Below are positions 24,582 to 33,955 of a DNA stretch of 64,000 bases, piece by piece. The notes under the pieces were generated by a model that saw only the letters and a list, made by a program, of their open reading frames with translations, was not told the DNA's origin and made no database searches. Source of the stretch: JBLMYQ01 sp050260055 (lineage in GTDB: Bacteria > Bacillota > Clostridia > Acetivibrionales > UBA4821); the NCBI GenBank assembly GCA_050260055.1, contig JBLNBO010000027.1, positions 1-64,000 on the forward strand. Reading direction: 5' to 3'. The position numbers and the translations under genes were made by a program. Every line of letters starts with the position of its first letter. Position 1 is the stretch's first letter.

Positions 24582-25538
24582 ATGAATGCAATTGATAGAT
24601 TGATAGAAAAAATCAAACAAAAAAATAATCCTACAGTTATGGGATTAGACCCTCGCCTTGATAAAATACCTGAGTTCATAAAAAAAGAGGCATTTAGCCA
24701 ATTCGGCATGACTGAAAAAGGTGCGGCGCAAGCAATTATTGAATTCAATAAAAGGATTCTGGATGCAGTAGCAGAGTATATTCCTGCTGTTAAGCCTCAG
24801 ATTGCTTTTTATGAAATGTATGGGGTTGAAGGAATAAGGGCATTTAAAGAAACTTGTGACTATGCGAGAGAAAAAGAGTTAATTGTAATTGGCGATATAA
24901 AGCGTGGAGACATTGATTCAACAGCTGAAGCATATTCAACAGCATATCTTGGGAAAAGAAAAATAGGATTTAAAGAAGAAGCAGTATTTGATATTGATTT
25001 TGTGACTGTAAATCCATACCTAGGTGTAGATAGTATAAGGCCGTTTGTTGAAGATTGTCAGAAATATAATAAAGGCATTTTTGTATTAGTGAAAACATCT
25101 AATAAATCATCTGGCGATATTCAAGACCTTCTTGCCTTCGGAGGAAAGTTCCTCTATGAGCATGTTGCTGAAATGGTTACAAAATGGGGACAGGAAATTA
25201 TCGGGCAGAATGGCTATAGCGCAGTCGGTGCAGTCATTGGAGCAACCTATCCCGAGCAAATTACTGCACTAAGAACAATATTAAGGAATGCATATATTCT
25301 TGTACCTGGTTATGGTGCTCAGGGAGGCCGGGCAGCAGATGTTGTTAAGGCTTTTAAAAATGATGGGCTTGGTGCAATAGTTAATGCTTCAAGAAGTATA
25401 ACATTTGCTTATCAGTCCGATAAATGGAAGACAATGTATAGCGAAGACAGATTTGATATTGCAGCCAGGGCTGAAGTTATTAGAATGAGAGATGAGTTAA
25501 ACAAAGAACTGGCAAGAAAAATGGCTGGAAGAGTTTAA
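24582..25538 (+). CDS. pyrF: Orotidine 5'-phosphate decarboxylase, long form
   Basis: 318 aa. Start at the second ATG (24582), supported by AAAGGATGGG upstream; an in-frame ATG lies at 24573. It is the longer pyrF subfamily (about 300 aa), with MGLDPRLDKIPEF at the start, VKPQIAFYE, the catalytic IGDIKRGDIDSTAEAYS (Lys-Asp pattern D-x-K-x-x-D) and LVPGYGAQGG near the end. It makes UMP from OMP. The pyrE gene for the preceding step is not in the window. Position between pyrC and carA differs from Bacillus, where pyrF follows pyrD. Confidence 0.94.
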   Translation: MNAIDRLIEKIKQKNNPTVMGLDPRLDKIPEFIKKEAFSQFGMTEKGAAQAIIEFNKRILDAVAEYIPAVKPQIAFYEMYGVEGIRAFKETCDYAREKELIVIGDIKRGDIDSTAEAYSTAYLGKRKIGFKEEAVFDIDFVTVNPYLGVDSIRPFVEDCQKYNKGIFVLVKTSNKSSGDIQDLLAFGGKFLYEHVAEMVTKWGQEIIGQNGYSAVGAVIGATYPEQITALRTILRNAYILVPGYGAQGGRAADVVKAFKNDGLGAIVNASRSITFAYQSDKWKTMYSEDRFDIAARAEVIRMRDELNKELARKMAGRV

Positions 25539-25605
25539 AACAGTGTAAATATAAAGTATAGTGTTAAAAATCAAATGCAAAATTGAGAAGGGAATGATAT
25601 CCGAA

Positions 25606-26709
25606 GTGAAGAACGCGATTCTTGCATTGGAAGATGGAACAATTTTTAAAGGAATCAATTTTGGTGCAGATGGAGAGGTAATTGGCGAGGTTGTTTTCAA
25701 TACGGGAATGACCGGATACCAAGAGGTTCTTACAGACCCATCTTACAGCGGTCAAATAGTAACTATGACGTATCCTCTGATAGGGAATTATGGAGTGAAT
25801 AATGATGATGTTGAATCATTGAAGCCGCAAGTAAAAGGATTTATTGTCAGAGAAGCATGTAAAACTCCAAGCAATTGGAGAACTGCGCAAACAATCAATG
25901 ATTATTTAGTAAATAATAATATTATTGCGATAGAAGGAATTGATACTCGAGCACTAACAAAAATTCTTCGTGAAAAGGGTACAATGAATGGCATAATTAG
26001 TACTGATGAAAATTTTAAATTTAGTGAACGGGAAAAAGATATAAAAAGTTTTGTGATTAAAGACCCTGTTGATGAGGTTACTACAAAAGAAACCAGAGTT
26101 ATTGACGGAAAAGGATACAAAATTGCCCTTTTAGATTTAGGAGTAAAAACAAATATAATAAGATCACTCCAAAAACGGGATTGCAAAGTAATTGTACTGC
26201 CTGCTAATACTTCACCGGAAGAAATCATGAAACACAATCCCGATGGTATATTATTCTCGAATGGACCAGGAGATCCAAAGGATTGCAAAGTTGTAATCAA
26301 AACAATAAATGAGTTGTATAAAAAAATTCCTATGATGGGAATATGTCTGGGGCATCAGATTATGGCTTTAGCAACCGGTGCAGATACAGGAAGGTTGAAA
26401 TATGGGCATAGAGGTTGTAATCATCCAGTAAAAGATTTAGATAAGGACCTAACATATATTACTTCACAGAATCATGGATACACAATTGTTGAAAATACAG
26501 TCAACCCGAAAACAATGTATATTAGTCATAGAAATATGAACGACAATACTATTGAAGGCATAAGATACCTAGATGCTCCTGTGTTTACAGTGCAGTTTCA
26601 TCCGGAAGCATCACCTGGGCCGAATGATAATGCTTATTTGTTTGATGAATTCATGGAAATGATAAAGAAATTTAACCCTCAAAAAGAAATATTCAAGGGG
26701 AAAAAATAG
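25606..26709 (+). CDS. carA: Carbamoyl-phosphate synthase small subunit (glutaminase)
   Basis: 367 aa. The frame opens at 25561, but AAGGGA at 25588-25593 and the family N-terminus (MKNAILALEDGTIFKG) point to GTG at 25606. N-terminal CPSase domain with FNTGMTGYQEVLTDPSYSGQIV, C-terminal class I glutamine amidotransferase with the nucleophile in MGICLGHQI and the triad His/Glu in VQFHPEASPGP. It gives ammonia from glutamine to CarB. The gene lies 67 bp from pyrF and 49 bp from carB. Confidence 0.95.
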   Translation: MKNAILALEDGTIFKGINFGADGEVIGEVVFNTGMTGYQEVLTDPSYSGQIVTMTYPLIGNYGVNNDDVESLKPQVKGFIVREACKTPSNWRTAQTINDYLVNNNIIAIEGIDTRALTKILREKGTMNGIISTDENFKFSEREKDIKSFVIKDPVDEVTTKETRVIDGKGYKIALLDLGVKTNIIRSLQKRDCKVIVLPANTSPEEIMKHNPDGILFSNGPGDPKDCKVVIKTINELYKKIPMMGICLGHQIMALATGADTGRLKYGHRGCNHPVKDLDKDLTYITSQNHGYTIVENTVNPKTMYISHRNMNDNTIEGIRYLDAPVFTVQFHPEASPGPNDNAYLFDEFMEMIKKFNPQKEIFKGKK

Positions 26710-26758
26710 ACGTGTAAAAACTGTTAACTGTGAACTATTAATAGGGGGGAACTTAGTA

Positions 26759-29700
26759 ATGCCAAAGTGCAAAAATATTAAAAAAGTACTAGTTATTGGC
26801 TCTGGCCCGATAATTATTGGGCAGGCGGCCGAATTTGATTATGCCGGAACCCAAGCGTGCCGAGCGTTGATGGAAGATGGGATAGAGGTTGTACTTGTAA
26901 ATTCAAATCCAGCAACTATAATGACTGATAAAAATATGGCACATAAGGTTTATATAGAACCATTGATACCTGAAATATTAAAGAAAATAATTATTGAAGA
27001 GAAACCTGATAGCATACTACCTACGCTTGGCGGACAGACCGGTCTAAATCTTGCGATGGAACTTGCTGAATCAGGTTTTCTTAAAGAAAACGGAGTTAGG
27101 TTGCTTGGTACTGCAGTCGAAGCAATTAAAAAAGCGGAAGATAGACAATCGTTTAAGGATATGATGGAAAGCATTAATGAGCCAATAATAGCTAGTAAAG
27201 TTGTAGAAACGGTAGCGGATGCACTTGAGTTTGCAAAAGAAATTGACTTCCCTGTTGTTGTCAGGCCTGCATATACACTTGGCGGAACAGGTGGTGGAAT
27301 TGCATATGACCCTGAAGAACTAACCGAGATTGCATCAAACGGAATAAGACTTAGCAGAGTCTCTCAAGTCTTGATTGAAAAGTGTATTTCAGGTTGGAAG
27401 GAAATCGAGTATGAGGTTATGAGAGATTCGAAGGGAAATGTTATAACAGTTTGTAATATGGAAAATATCGACCCGGTTGGAGTGCATACGGGCGACAGTA
27501 TTGTTGTTGCACCTTCACAAACGCTTACGGATAAAGAATATCAGATGCTGAGAACTGCATCTTTAAAAATCATATCTGCTCTTAAAATCGAAGGAGGATG
27601 TAATGTCCAATTCGCACTTCATCCTACAAGTTTTGAATATGCAGTAATAGAGGTTAATCCAAGGGTAAGCCGCTCAAGTGCGCTTGCTTCTAAAGCGACA
27701 GGGTATCCAATTGCAAAGGTCGCTTCCAAAATTGCGATAGGTTACGGGCTAGATGAAATACAGAACAATGTAACAGGAAAGACCTTTGCCTGCTTTGAGC
27801 CAACGCTGGATTATGTTGTTGTAAAGATACCAAAATGGCCGTTTGACAAATTTGTCAGAGCAAATAGAACATTAGGTACGCAAATGAAGGCAACCGGAGA
27901 AGTAATGGCGATTAGTTCATCATTCCAAGGCGGCCTAATGAAGGCAATCCGTTCACTGGAACTGGGCCTATACACACTTGAGCAGGACTTTGCAAAGAAG
28001 TTAAGTGATGAGGATATTTTTAGAAGGCTAAGAGACATTAACGATGAGAGAATGTTTATTATAGCTGAAGCTTTAAGAAGAGGAGTCGAACTCAAAGAAA
28101 TAAATCAAATCACAAAAATTGATATGTTCTTTTTAAATAAAATTAATGAAATAGTTAAAATGGAAGAAAGATTAAAAACACTTACTATTGAAAAAATTAG
28201 TAAAGAAGAGCTCTTACAAGCAAAGAAAATGGGCTTTATAGATCAAACTATATCTAAATTGATGAATTGTACAGAGGAAGAAGTAGAAAAGAAGAGAAAA
28301 AAGGAATCAATAATGCCAGCATTCAAAATGGTTGATACATGTGCAGCTGAATTTGAAGCTGTTACTCCATATTTTTACTCAACCTATGATGAAGAATGTG
28401 AAGCTAAGGATACTAAAGAGAAAAAGGTGGTTGTTATTGGATCAGGCCCAATAAGGATAGGTCAGGGAATTGAATTTGACTACTGTTCAGTGCATTCAAT
28501 CTGGGCTTTGAAGGAAATGGGCTATGAGGCAATAATAGTTAATAATAATCCTGAAACTGTAAGTACCGACTTTGATACTTCTGATAGATTATATTTTGAA
28601 CCATTAATAAAAGAAGATGTAAAGAATATCATTGAAAAGGAAAAACCGCTTGGTGCAATTGTGCAGTTTGGAGGACAAACGGCAATTAAATTGACAAAAG
28701 ACCTGCATAAAATGGGAGTAAAGATATTAGGAACAAGCCAAGAAGGGGTTGATTTGGCAGAAGATAGGGAAAAGTTTGATGCGCTCTTGGAGAATTTAAG
28801 AATTCCGCGTCCAAAGGGCAAAACCATCTTTACTCTTGAAGAAGCATTAGATGCTGCTAACATGCTTGGGTATCCGGTTTTAGTAAGACCGTCGTACGTC
28901 TTAGGCGGACAGGGAATGGAGATTGCATATAGCGACAGTGATATTGTTGAATTCATGGGAATCATAAATAAGGTTAGGCAGGAGCATCCGATTTTAGTTG
29001 ATAAATACCTGCTGGGTAAAGAAGTCGAAGTAGATGCAATATGCGATGGGGAAGACATACTAATTCCAGGCATTATGGAACATCTTGAAAGAGCGGGTGT
29101 ACATTCTGGAGATAGTATATCGGTTTATCCTACGCAAACTATAGAAAAGCCTATTAAGGATATTATCGTAGAATATACAAAAAAACTTTCCAAAGCGCTG
29201 AAGATTGTTGGTTTGATAAATATCCAATTTATTGTTTATAACAATGATGTATATGTAATAGAGGTTAATCCTCGTTCGAGTCGTACAGTCCCATATATCA
29301 GTAAAGTAACAGGAATCCCCATGGTTGACCTTGCTACAAAGGCTATGCTGGGCATCAAGCTCAAAGAGATGGGTTTTGGAACTGGGATTTACCAAGAATC
29401 GGAATACATTGCCATAAAGGTTCCGGTCTTCTCATTTGAAAAGCTTAGAGATGTAGATATTAGCCTGGGGCCGGAGATGAAATCAACAGGCGAAGTTCTC
29501 GGAATTTCGAAAGATTTCTCTGAGGCATTGTTTAAAGGATTATCAGCTTCGGGAATAAAGATGAAACCAAAAGGAAATGTCCTTATGACTGTAAGAGATT
29601 CTGACAAGGTTGAACTTATCCCAATAGCAGAGGAATTTGAAAGATTAGGGTTTACGATTTGGGCAACGGGCAAAACCGCACACGCTTTAAATTCATATAA

Positions 29701-29971
29701 TGTTGCTGCAAACTATGTTAAAAAGATTGATGAGCCTTCTCCAAACATTATAGACTTAATAGAATCTGGAACAATAGATATAGTAATAAACACACCGACA
29801 AAGAGTAGAAAGCCGGAAAGAGATGGCTTTAAAATCAGGCGAAAAGCAATAGAAAGGTCAATACCTTGCTTAACATCATTAGATACTGCAAGGGCAGTAC
29901 TGGATAGCTTGAAATTGCGAAAAGAAATAAAAGATGTGAGTGTTGTAGAGTTGGGTAAACTAAGTGAATAG
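26759..29971 (+). CDS. carB: Carbamoyl-phosphate synthase large subunit
   Basis: 1070 aa, full length. Two homologous ATP-grasp halves: the first opens with VLVIGSGPIIIGQAAEFDYAG, the second with VVVIGSGPIRIGQGIEFDY at about residue 560. Each has a VRPAYTLGGTGGG / VRPSYVLGGQGM glycine loop and an EVNPRxSRS/TxxxSK motif. The last 130 residues form the MGS-like allosteric domain (FTIWATGKTAHALN), where UMP and ornithine bind in other bacteria. The ATG follows a GGGGGG tract. Start and stop are clean, and pyrK overlaps its stop region closely. Confidence 0.97.
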   Translation: MPKCKNIKKVLVIGSGPIIIGQAAEFDYAGTQACRALMEDGIEVVLVNSNPATIMTDKNMAHKVYIEPLIPEILKKIIIEEKPDSILPTLGGQTGLNLAMELAESGFLKENGVRLLGTAVEAIKKAEDRQSFKDMMESINEPIIASKVVETVADALEFAKEIDFPVVVRPAYTLGGTGGGIAYDPEELTEIASNGIRLSRVSQVLIEKCISGWKEIEYEVMRDSKGNVITVCNMENIDPVGVHTGDSIVVAPSQTLTDKEYQMLRTASLKIISALKIEGGCNVQFALHPTSFEYAVIEVNPRVSRSSALASKATGYPIAKVASKIAIGYGLDEIQNNVTGKTFACFEPTLDYVVVKIPKWPFDKFVRANRTLGTQMKATGEVMAISSSFQGGLMKAIRSLELGLYTLEQDFAKKLSDEDIFRRLRDINDERMFIIAEALRRGVELKEINQITKIDMFFLNKINEIVKMEERLKTLTIEKISKEELLQAKKMGFIDQTISKLMNCTEEEVEKKRKKESIMPAFKMVDTCAAEFEAVTPYFYSTYDEECEAKDTKEKKVVVIGSGPIRIGQGIEFDYCSVHSIWALKEMGYEAIIVNNNPETVSTDFDTSDRLYFEPLIKEDVKNIIEKEKPLGAIVQFGGQTAIKLTKDLHKMGVKILGTSQEGVDLAEDREKFDALLENLRIPRPKGKTIFTLEEALDAANMLGYPVLVRPSYVLGGQGMEIAYSDSDIVEFMGIINKVRQEHPILVDKYLLGKEVEVDAICDGEDILIPGIMEHLERAGVHSGDSISVYPTQTIEKPIKDIIVEYTKKLSKALKIVGLINIQFIVYNNDVYVIEVNPRSSRTVPYISKVTGIPMVDLATKAMLGIKLKEMGFGTGIYQESEYIAIKVPVFSFEKLRDVDISLGPEMKSTGEVLGISKDFSEALFKGLSASGIKMKPKGNVLMTVRDSDKVELIPIAEEFERLGFTIWATGKTAHALNSYNVAANYVKKIDEPSPNIIDLIESGTIDIVINTPTKSRKPERDGFKIRRKAIERSIPCLTSLDTARAVLDSLKLRKEIKDVSVVELGKLSE

Positions 29972-29981
29972 GGAGGAAAGA

Positions 29982-30764
29982 ATGTCAAAGCATATTGTAG
30001 GTAAGATTACAGGAAAACAGTATATTTCTGATGATATTTTTAAATATACTTTTGAGTCGGCAGATATTGCTAAAAATGCTGTGCCTGGTCAATTTGTAGA
30101 TATAAAATGTTCTGAGGGTATTAACACGATTCTAAGACGTCCAATAAGTATATCAAACACTATCCCTGAGTTGGACAGCGTTGAATTCATTATGCAGGTG
30201 AGGGGAAATGCTACTTCTGTATTTTCAAAGAGCAAACCCGGAGATGATATAGACGTAATTGGCCCTCTAGGGAAAGGGTTTACAATTAATCCAAATGTAA
30301 AGAAGCCTATTCTGCTTGGTGGTGGAATAGGGATATTTCCTATGTACTTTTTGGGTAAAAAGATTAATAACCATCAAACTAAAATAGTTTTAGGATTTAG
30401 GAATAAGGATTTGGTAATAATGGAAGACGAGTTTGCATCACTTCCGTGCAGTTTATACATAACAACTGATGATGGTTCATACGGGCAAAAAGGATTTGTA
30501 ACTGATGTTCTTGAAAGTGAAATTAAAGCATCAAATGTTGATATGATTTATGCATGTGGCCCGCTGCCTATGCTCAAAAGGGTTAAGGATATATCTGCCA
30601 AGGCGGGAATACCATGCGAACTTTCGGTTGAAGAAAGAATGGGATGTGGAGTTGGGGCATGCCTTGGTTGTGCTATTAAGCTTGTTGATGGACAAGATTG
30701 GAGATTTGGACATGTATGCAAAGACGGACCTGTGTTTAAAGCAGAAGAGATAATTTTTGAGTAA
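29982..30764 (+). CDS. pyrK: Dihydroorotate dehydrogenase electron-transfer subunit
   Basis: 260 aa iron-sulfur flavoprotein that passes electrons from PyrD to NAD. The ATG at 29982 follows GGGAGGAAAG at 29971-29980; the frame opens earlier inside carB. FAD-binding (RRPISISN), NAD-binding (GGGIGIFPMYFLGK), and the 2Fe-2S cysteines MGCGVGACLGCAI plus HVCKDGPVF near the C-terminus. Its TAA stop (30762-30764) overlaps the first bases of an inverted-repeat element, which separates it from pyrD by 122 bp. Confidence 0.95.
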   Translation: MSKHIVGKITGKQYISDDIFKYTFESADIAKNAVPGQFVDIKCSEGINTILRRPISISNTIPELDSVEFIMQVRGNATSVFSKSKPGDDIDVIGPLGKGFTINPNVKKPILLGGGIGIFPMYFLGKKINNHQTKIVLGFRNKDLVIMEDEFASLPCSLYITTDDGSYGQKGFVTDVLESEIKASNVDMIYACGPLPMLKRVKDISAKAGIPCELSVEERMGCGVGACLGCAIKLVDGQDWRFGHVCKDGPVFKAEEIIFE

Positions 30765-30859
30765 CTCACCCATCTAACTTCCTCTCTCAAGATAGAGGGA
30801 AGAAATAGTAAATCCTACGAAGAATATTCTATTCCCTACTGGGGGCTAAGGGGTGAGTT
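30763..30859. repeat. MITE-like inverted-repeat element, copy 1
   Basis: 97 bp bounded by AACTCACCC (30763-30771) and its exact complement GGGTGAGTT (30851-30859). The first half closely matches the start of the copy at 41006-41100, including TCAAGATAGAGGGAAGAAAT. It lies inside the pyr operon between pyrK and pyrD and would be transcribed. Its inner hairpins are degraded compared with copy 2. It has no coding capacity and no clear target duplication. Confidence 0.75.
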
Positions 30860-30886
30860 GGATTTTAGAATAAGGAGAAATAAGCG

Positions 30887-31801
30887 ATGAGTGTTATAAC
30901 AGAAGTAAACATAGGCAAATTAAAACTAAAAAATCCGGTAATGGTTTCATCCGGAACCTTTGGTTACGGAAGAGAATATTCAGAATACATAGATTTGAAC
31001 AAACTTGGGGCAATTGTTACTAAAGGCACATCAATTATACCCTGGAAAGGCAATAAACCTCCAAGAATTACTGAAGTGTACGGTGGAATGATTAATGCAA
31101 TCGGACTTCAAAATCCGGGAGTGGATTCTTTTATCAAGAATGACCTTCCATGGCTTAGAAAGTTCGATACAAAGATTATTGTAAATATTGTAGGCAAGAC
31201 GGTTGAAGATTATGTAGAAGTGGCAAAGGTACTTAATAAACAGGACATTGACGGAATAGAACTTAATTTATCCTGTCCAAATGTAAAGGAAGGCTGTATA
31301 GCTTTTGGAACATCACATTCAGGTGTTAAAGAAGTTACAAGGCTAGTTAGAGATTGCTTTGATGGAACTTTGATTGTTAAGCTTACACCAAATGTTTCAA
31401 GTATTGAAGAGACAGCAAGCGGAGCGGAAGAAGGAGGGGCAGATGCTGTTTCCCTGATTAATACAATCCTTGCAATGGCAATAGATATAAACACTAGAAA
31501 GCCGATAATTGCAAATAATATGGGAGGATTGTCTGGACCCGCCGTTAAGCCGGTTGCCGTTAGAATGGTATATCAAGCCTCGAAGGCAGTTAAGATTCCC
31601 GTTATTGGAATGGGTGGAATAATGAATGCACAAGATGCACTTGAATTTATAATTGCAGGCGCAGCAGCGGTTTCAGTAGGGACTGCAAATTTTATTAACC
31701 CAAGAGCATCATTAGAAATAATTGATGGAATAGAAAAATACATGTTAGAAAAGAAAATTATGAATGTAAAAGAATTAACCGGCAGTCTGATTATGAATTG
31801 A
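30887..31801 (+). CDS. pyrD: Dihydroorotate dehydrogenase, class 1B catalytic subunit
   Basis: 304 aa FMN enzyme that oxidises dihydroorotate, working with PyrK. AAGGAG precedes the ATG. Family motifs: MVSSGTFGYGREY, KGTS, NAIGLQNPG, the active-site Cys segment ELNLSCPNVKEG, VKLTPNVS, and GMGGIMNAQDALEFIIAGAAAVSVGT for the phosphate site. Class 1B is supported by the adjacent pyrK. Its last 27 bp overlap the tail of the convergent kinase gene at 31775, and no terminator lies between them. Confidence 0.96.
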   Translation: MSVITEVNIGKLKLKNPVMVSSGTFGYGREYSEYIDLNKLGAIVTKGTSIIPWKGNKPPRITEVYGGMINAIGLQNPGVDSFIKNDLPWLRKFDTKIIVNIVGKTVEDYVEVAKVLNKQDIDGIELNLSCPNVKEGCIAFGTSHSGVKEVTRLVRDCFDGTLIVKLTPNVSSIEETASGAEEGGADAVSLINTILAMAIDINTRKPIIANNMGGLSGPAVKPVAVRMVYQASKAVKIPVIGMGGIMNAQDALEFIIAGAAAVSVGTANFINPRASLEIIDGIEKYMLEKKIMNVKELTGSLIMN

Positions 31802-32713
31802 TGAATCATTCAATTTATAAACATCTGCAAATTCGATATTAATATTCTCAATAATCTTGCTATTAACAATCTCATTATTAGAGCATGAGGTATTCATATT
31901 TTCATCAACCAAGGCGATGGGAATTGATATTATAAACTCAGTTCCCTTACCCTCTTGACTAGAAACTTTGATTTTACCATTATGTAATTCAACGAATTCC
32001 TTAACTATATATAAACCAACGCCTATACCTTTGCAGTACATATTATCATAGATTTTGCCATCGTCATTATGAAATTTTCTAAAAATGCAATCAAGCTTTT
32101 CACGGGGGATTCCTGTCCCGGTATCCTTAACAGAAACTACAATATTATCAGCTTCTTCATATAATGAAACGGTTATTTTCCCGCCCGGTTGAGTATATTT
32201 AAAGGAATTTGTCAACAAATTCAGAATAACTCTTTCTATTTTATCCGGATCAAAAGCTACTACTTTACTTTCCATTGCAGATTGAAAAATCAGAGTGATG
32301 TCATTATTTTTTCCAAGTTGATTAATTGATAAACAAATATTGCTTACTACGTTTACAATATCATAGTTTTGAAGGCTTAATTCTTCAACACCGGATTCGA
32401 TTTTGACAACCTCTAATATACTGTTAAATAACCTGAGCATACGGTATGAGTTTTGCTGAATTATATTTAAATACTTTTGATTATTCGATTGTATATCATT
32501 AGTATTTTTGCTGTTATTCAGGTGCAATGATAAAACCTTAATAGTATTTAGGATAACAGAAATAGGAGTCCTTATATCATGAGAAATATTAGTTAGGAAA
32601 TTTAGAATATTCTCATTTTCCATAGCTAATTTTCTATACAAAACTTCTTCAGAAAAATTTAAGTTTACTGGATTCTGATTGTTAATTAACATTTCATTAT
32701 AATTATCAATCAC
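31775..32713 (-). CDS. Soluble sensor histidine kinase without an evident sensor domain
   Basis: 312 aa. GTG start at 32713 (GGAGG lies 12 bases upstream). No membrane helix and only about 35 residues before the HisKA domain, so the sensor region is missing or tiny. H box NISHDIRTPISV with H45, N box LNLLTNSFKYT, G1 DTGTGIP, F box-like CIFRKFH and G2 GIGVGLYIVKEF are all present. No response regulator gene is adjacent. Possible partners in the window with receiver domains are Spo0A, TadZ at 1704 and the LuxR-type regulator at 57240, but nothing links them by position. Orphan soluble kinases of this form feed Spo0A in Clostridia; this is only a possibility here. Confidence 0.88.
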   Translation of the reverse strand: MIDNYNEMLINNQNPVNLNFSEEVLYRKLAMENENILNFLTNISHDIRTPISVILNTIKVLSLHLNNSKNTNDIQSNNQKYLNIIQQNSYRMLRLFNSILEVVKIESGVEELSLQNYDIVNVVSNICLSINQLGKNNDITLIFQSAMESKVVAFDPDKIERVILNLLTNSFKYTQPGGKITVSLYEEADNIVVSVKDTGTGIPREKLDCIFRKFHNDDGKIYDNMYCKGIGVGLYIVKEFVELHNGKIKVSSQEGKGTEFIISIPIALVDENMNTSCSNNEIVNSKIIENINIEFADVYKLNDSSIHNQTAG

Positions 32714-33077
32714 TTCAGCTCATAACCTCCAAATAGGGATTTTCTAGGGGCGTAGCCAATTTTAAACACTAAATAACAAACAAGTAATATTTTAAACATA
32801 ATTGGAAGAAAATGCAAGTAAAACAGTAAAAAAATTTATTTAATATATAGCTTACAAAAACAATATAAGGTTATAATCATTTAATAAATATATGATTTAT
32901 TAGTTATAGTTAATTTTTTATAAATAATAAAATCCTTTATTGAAGGATTTTTATTATTTATATAGAATTATTTTATTAACTTAAACACTCCGGCTTCTAG
33001 TAAAACATAGAACAAAAATTCGCAGCATTTTACTGAATATTTCTACACAAATTTAAGTTATAACAGAGAAAAAAGGG
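32714..33077. other. 364-bp intergenic stretch with an orphan hairpin
   Basis: Very AT-rich region between two divergent genes. It holds one near-perfect stem-loop at 32922-32959 (centre AAATCCTT/AAGGATTT, flanked by A- and T-runs on both sides). No open frame with a ribosome site and no known RNA was recognised. The hairpin would terminate transcripts in either direction, although no gene ends here. Confidence 0.55.
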
Positions 33078-33929
33078 GTGGTTACAATTAAAAAGGTAAT
33101 AATTAAAAAGCAAGAGGCAACGACGAGCGTAATACTTTTCTTGTTCAGTTCATTTTTAATTCCCAAAGGAATAACTAAAGTTTCGCTAAAAAAAATATTC
33201 GAACTTATGGAGCCTTTTAAAAAAAGCGAGACTGCAATAAGAATGGGACTTTCAAGAGCAGTAAAAGCCGGAATTTTAAAGAATACAAAAGAAGACGAAC
33301 AGGTTTATTATGAGTTAATTGATGCAGGAAAAAAGAATTTGGATGAGTGGAAGCAAACAAAACAGATATTCTGGAAGAAAATATCTATGAAAAAGAACTC
33401 ATGGAACAATTACTGGTGTGTAGTTGTTTTAGATTTATCAAATATTAAAGAAAATAAAGATGAAATGATTGACTATTTAAAAGAGCTCGGTTTTGCAAAA
33501 ATGAGCAGAGATACTTATATTCATCCTTATGATTTTTCAAAGGATATAGAGTCTAAAATAAACGAGTATGGGTTGGGGGAACAAGTCAAAGTATTCATTT
33601 CAAAGCTTGTTTCTGAATATAACATTTCACATTTTGTCAGCAGCTATTGGGATGTAAACGCTATAAATAAAAAATATATTGAGTTTGGCTTTAGCTATCC
33701 GCCAACATTATCAGTTTGGAATATGAATTCGGATGCAGATAAGATAATACCTTTTTGTCATAACTTTATTAGTGATTTTACAGAAATAATGAAGATGGAT
33801 CCGGTATTGCCTGGAGAGTTCGTAGGCGTTAATTGGGAAGGGGAAAATGTACTTAGAATTCTCGATCAGTTTAATAAGACGGTTGTTCCAAGGGCAAAAG
33901 AAATTGTAGATAATATATTAAATAATTAA
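33078..33929 (+). CDS. PaaX-like transcriptional regulator
   Basis: 283 aa. N-terminal winged-helix domain (residues 10-95) with the PaaX pattern SVILFLFSSFLIPKGITKVSLKKIFELMEPF, then SETAIRMGLSRAVKAGILKN and a wing; the C-terminal PaaX domain begins at NNYWCVVVLDLS. In Proteobacteria PaaX represses phenylacetate genes; Firmicute homologues have unknown targets. The GTG at 33078 sits only 2 bases after AAAAAGGGG; an ATT at 33087 would have normal spacing, so the exact start is uncertain. The last codons lie in a perfect palindrome shared with udk. Confidence 0.78.
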   Translation: MVTIKKVIIKKQEATTSVILFLFSSFLIPKGITKVSLKKIFELMEPFKKSETAIRMGLSRAVKAGILKNTKEDEQVYYELIDAGKKNLDEWKQTKQIFWKKISMKKNSWNNYWCVVVLDLSNIKENKDEMIDYLKELGFAKMSRDTYIHPYDFSKDIESKINEYGLGEQVKVFISKLVSEYNISHFVSSYWDVNAINKKYIEFGFSYPPTLSVWNMNSDADKIIPFCHNFISDFTEIMKMDPVLPGEFVGVNWEGENVLRILDQFNKTVVPRAKEIVDNILNN

Positions 33930-33955
33930 AAGGGCTTAAGCCCTTTTAATTATTT
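33920..33955. terminator. Bidirectional terminator, 36-bp perfect palindrome
   Basis: A perfect inverted repeat centred between 33937 and 33938 (core GGGCTTAAGCCC) with A/T arms. It ends both the PaaX-like gene and udk, and contains the stop codons of both at symmetric positions (33927-33929 and 33946-33948). Confidence 0.85.

Noticed and set aside
28522..29073. 183-aa minus-strand open frame inside carB
   Set aside because: Antisense shadow of a highly conserved gene, with no start signal.
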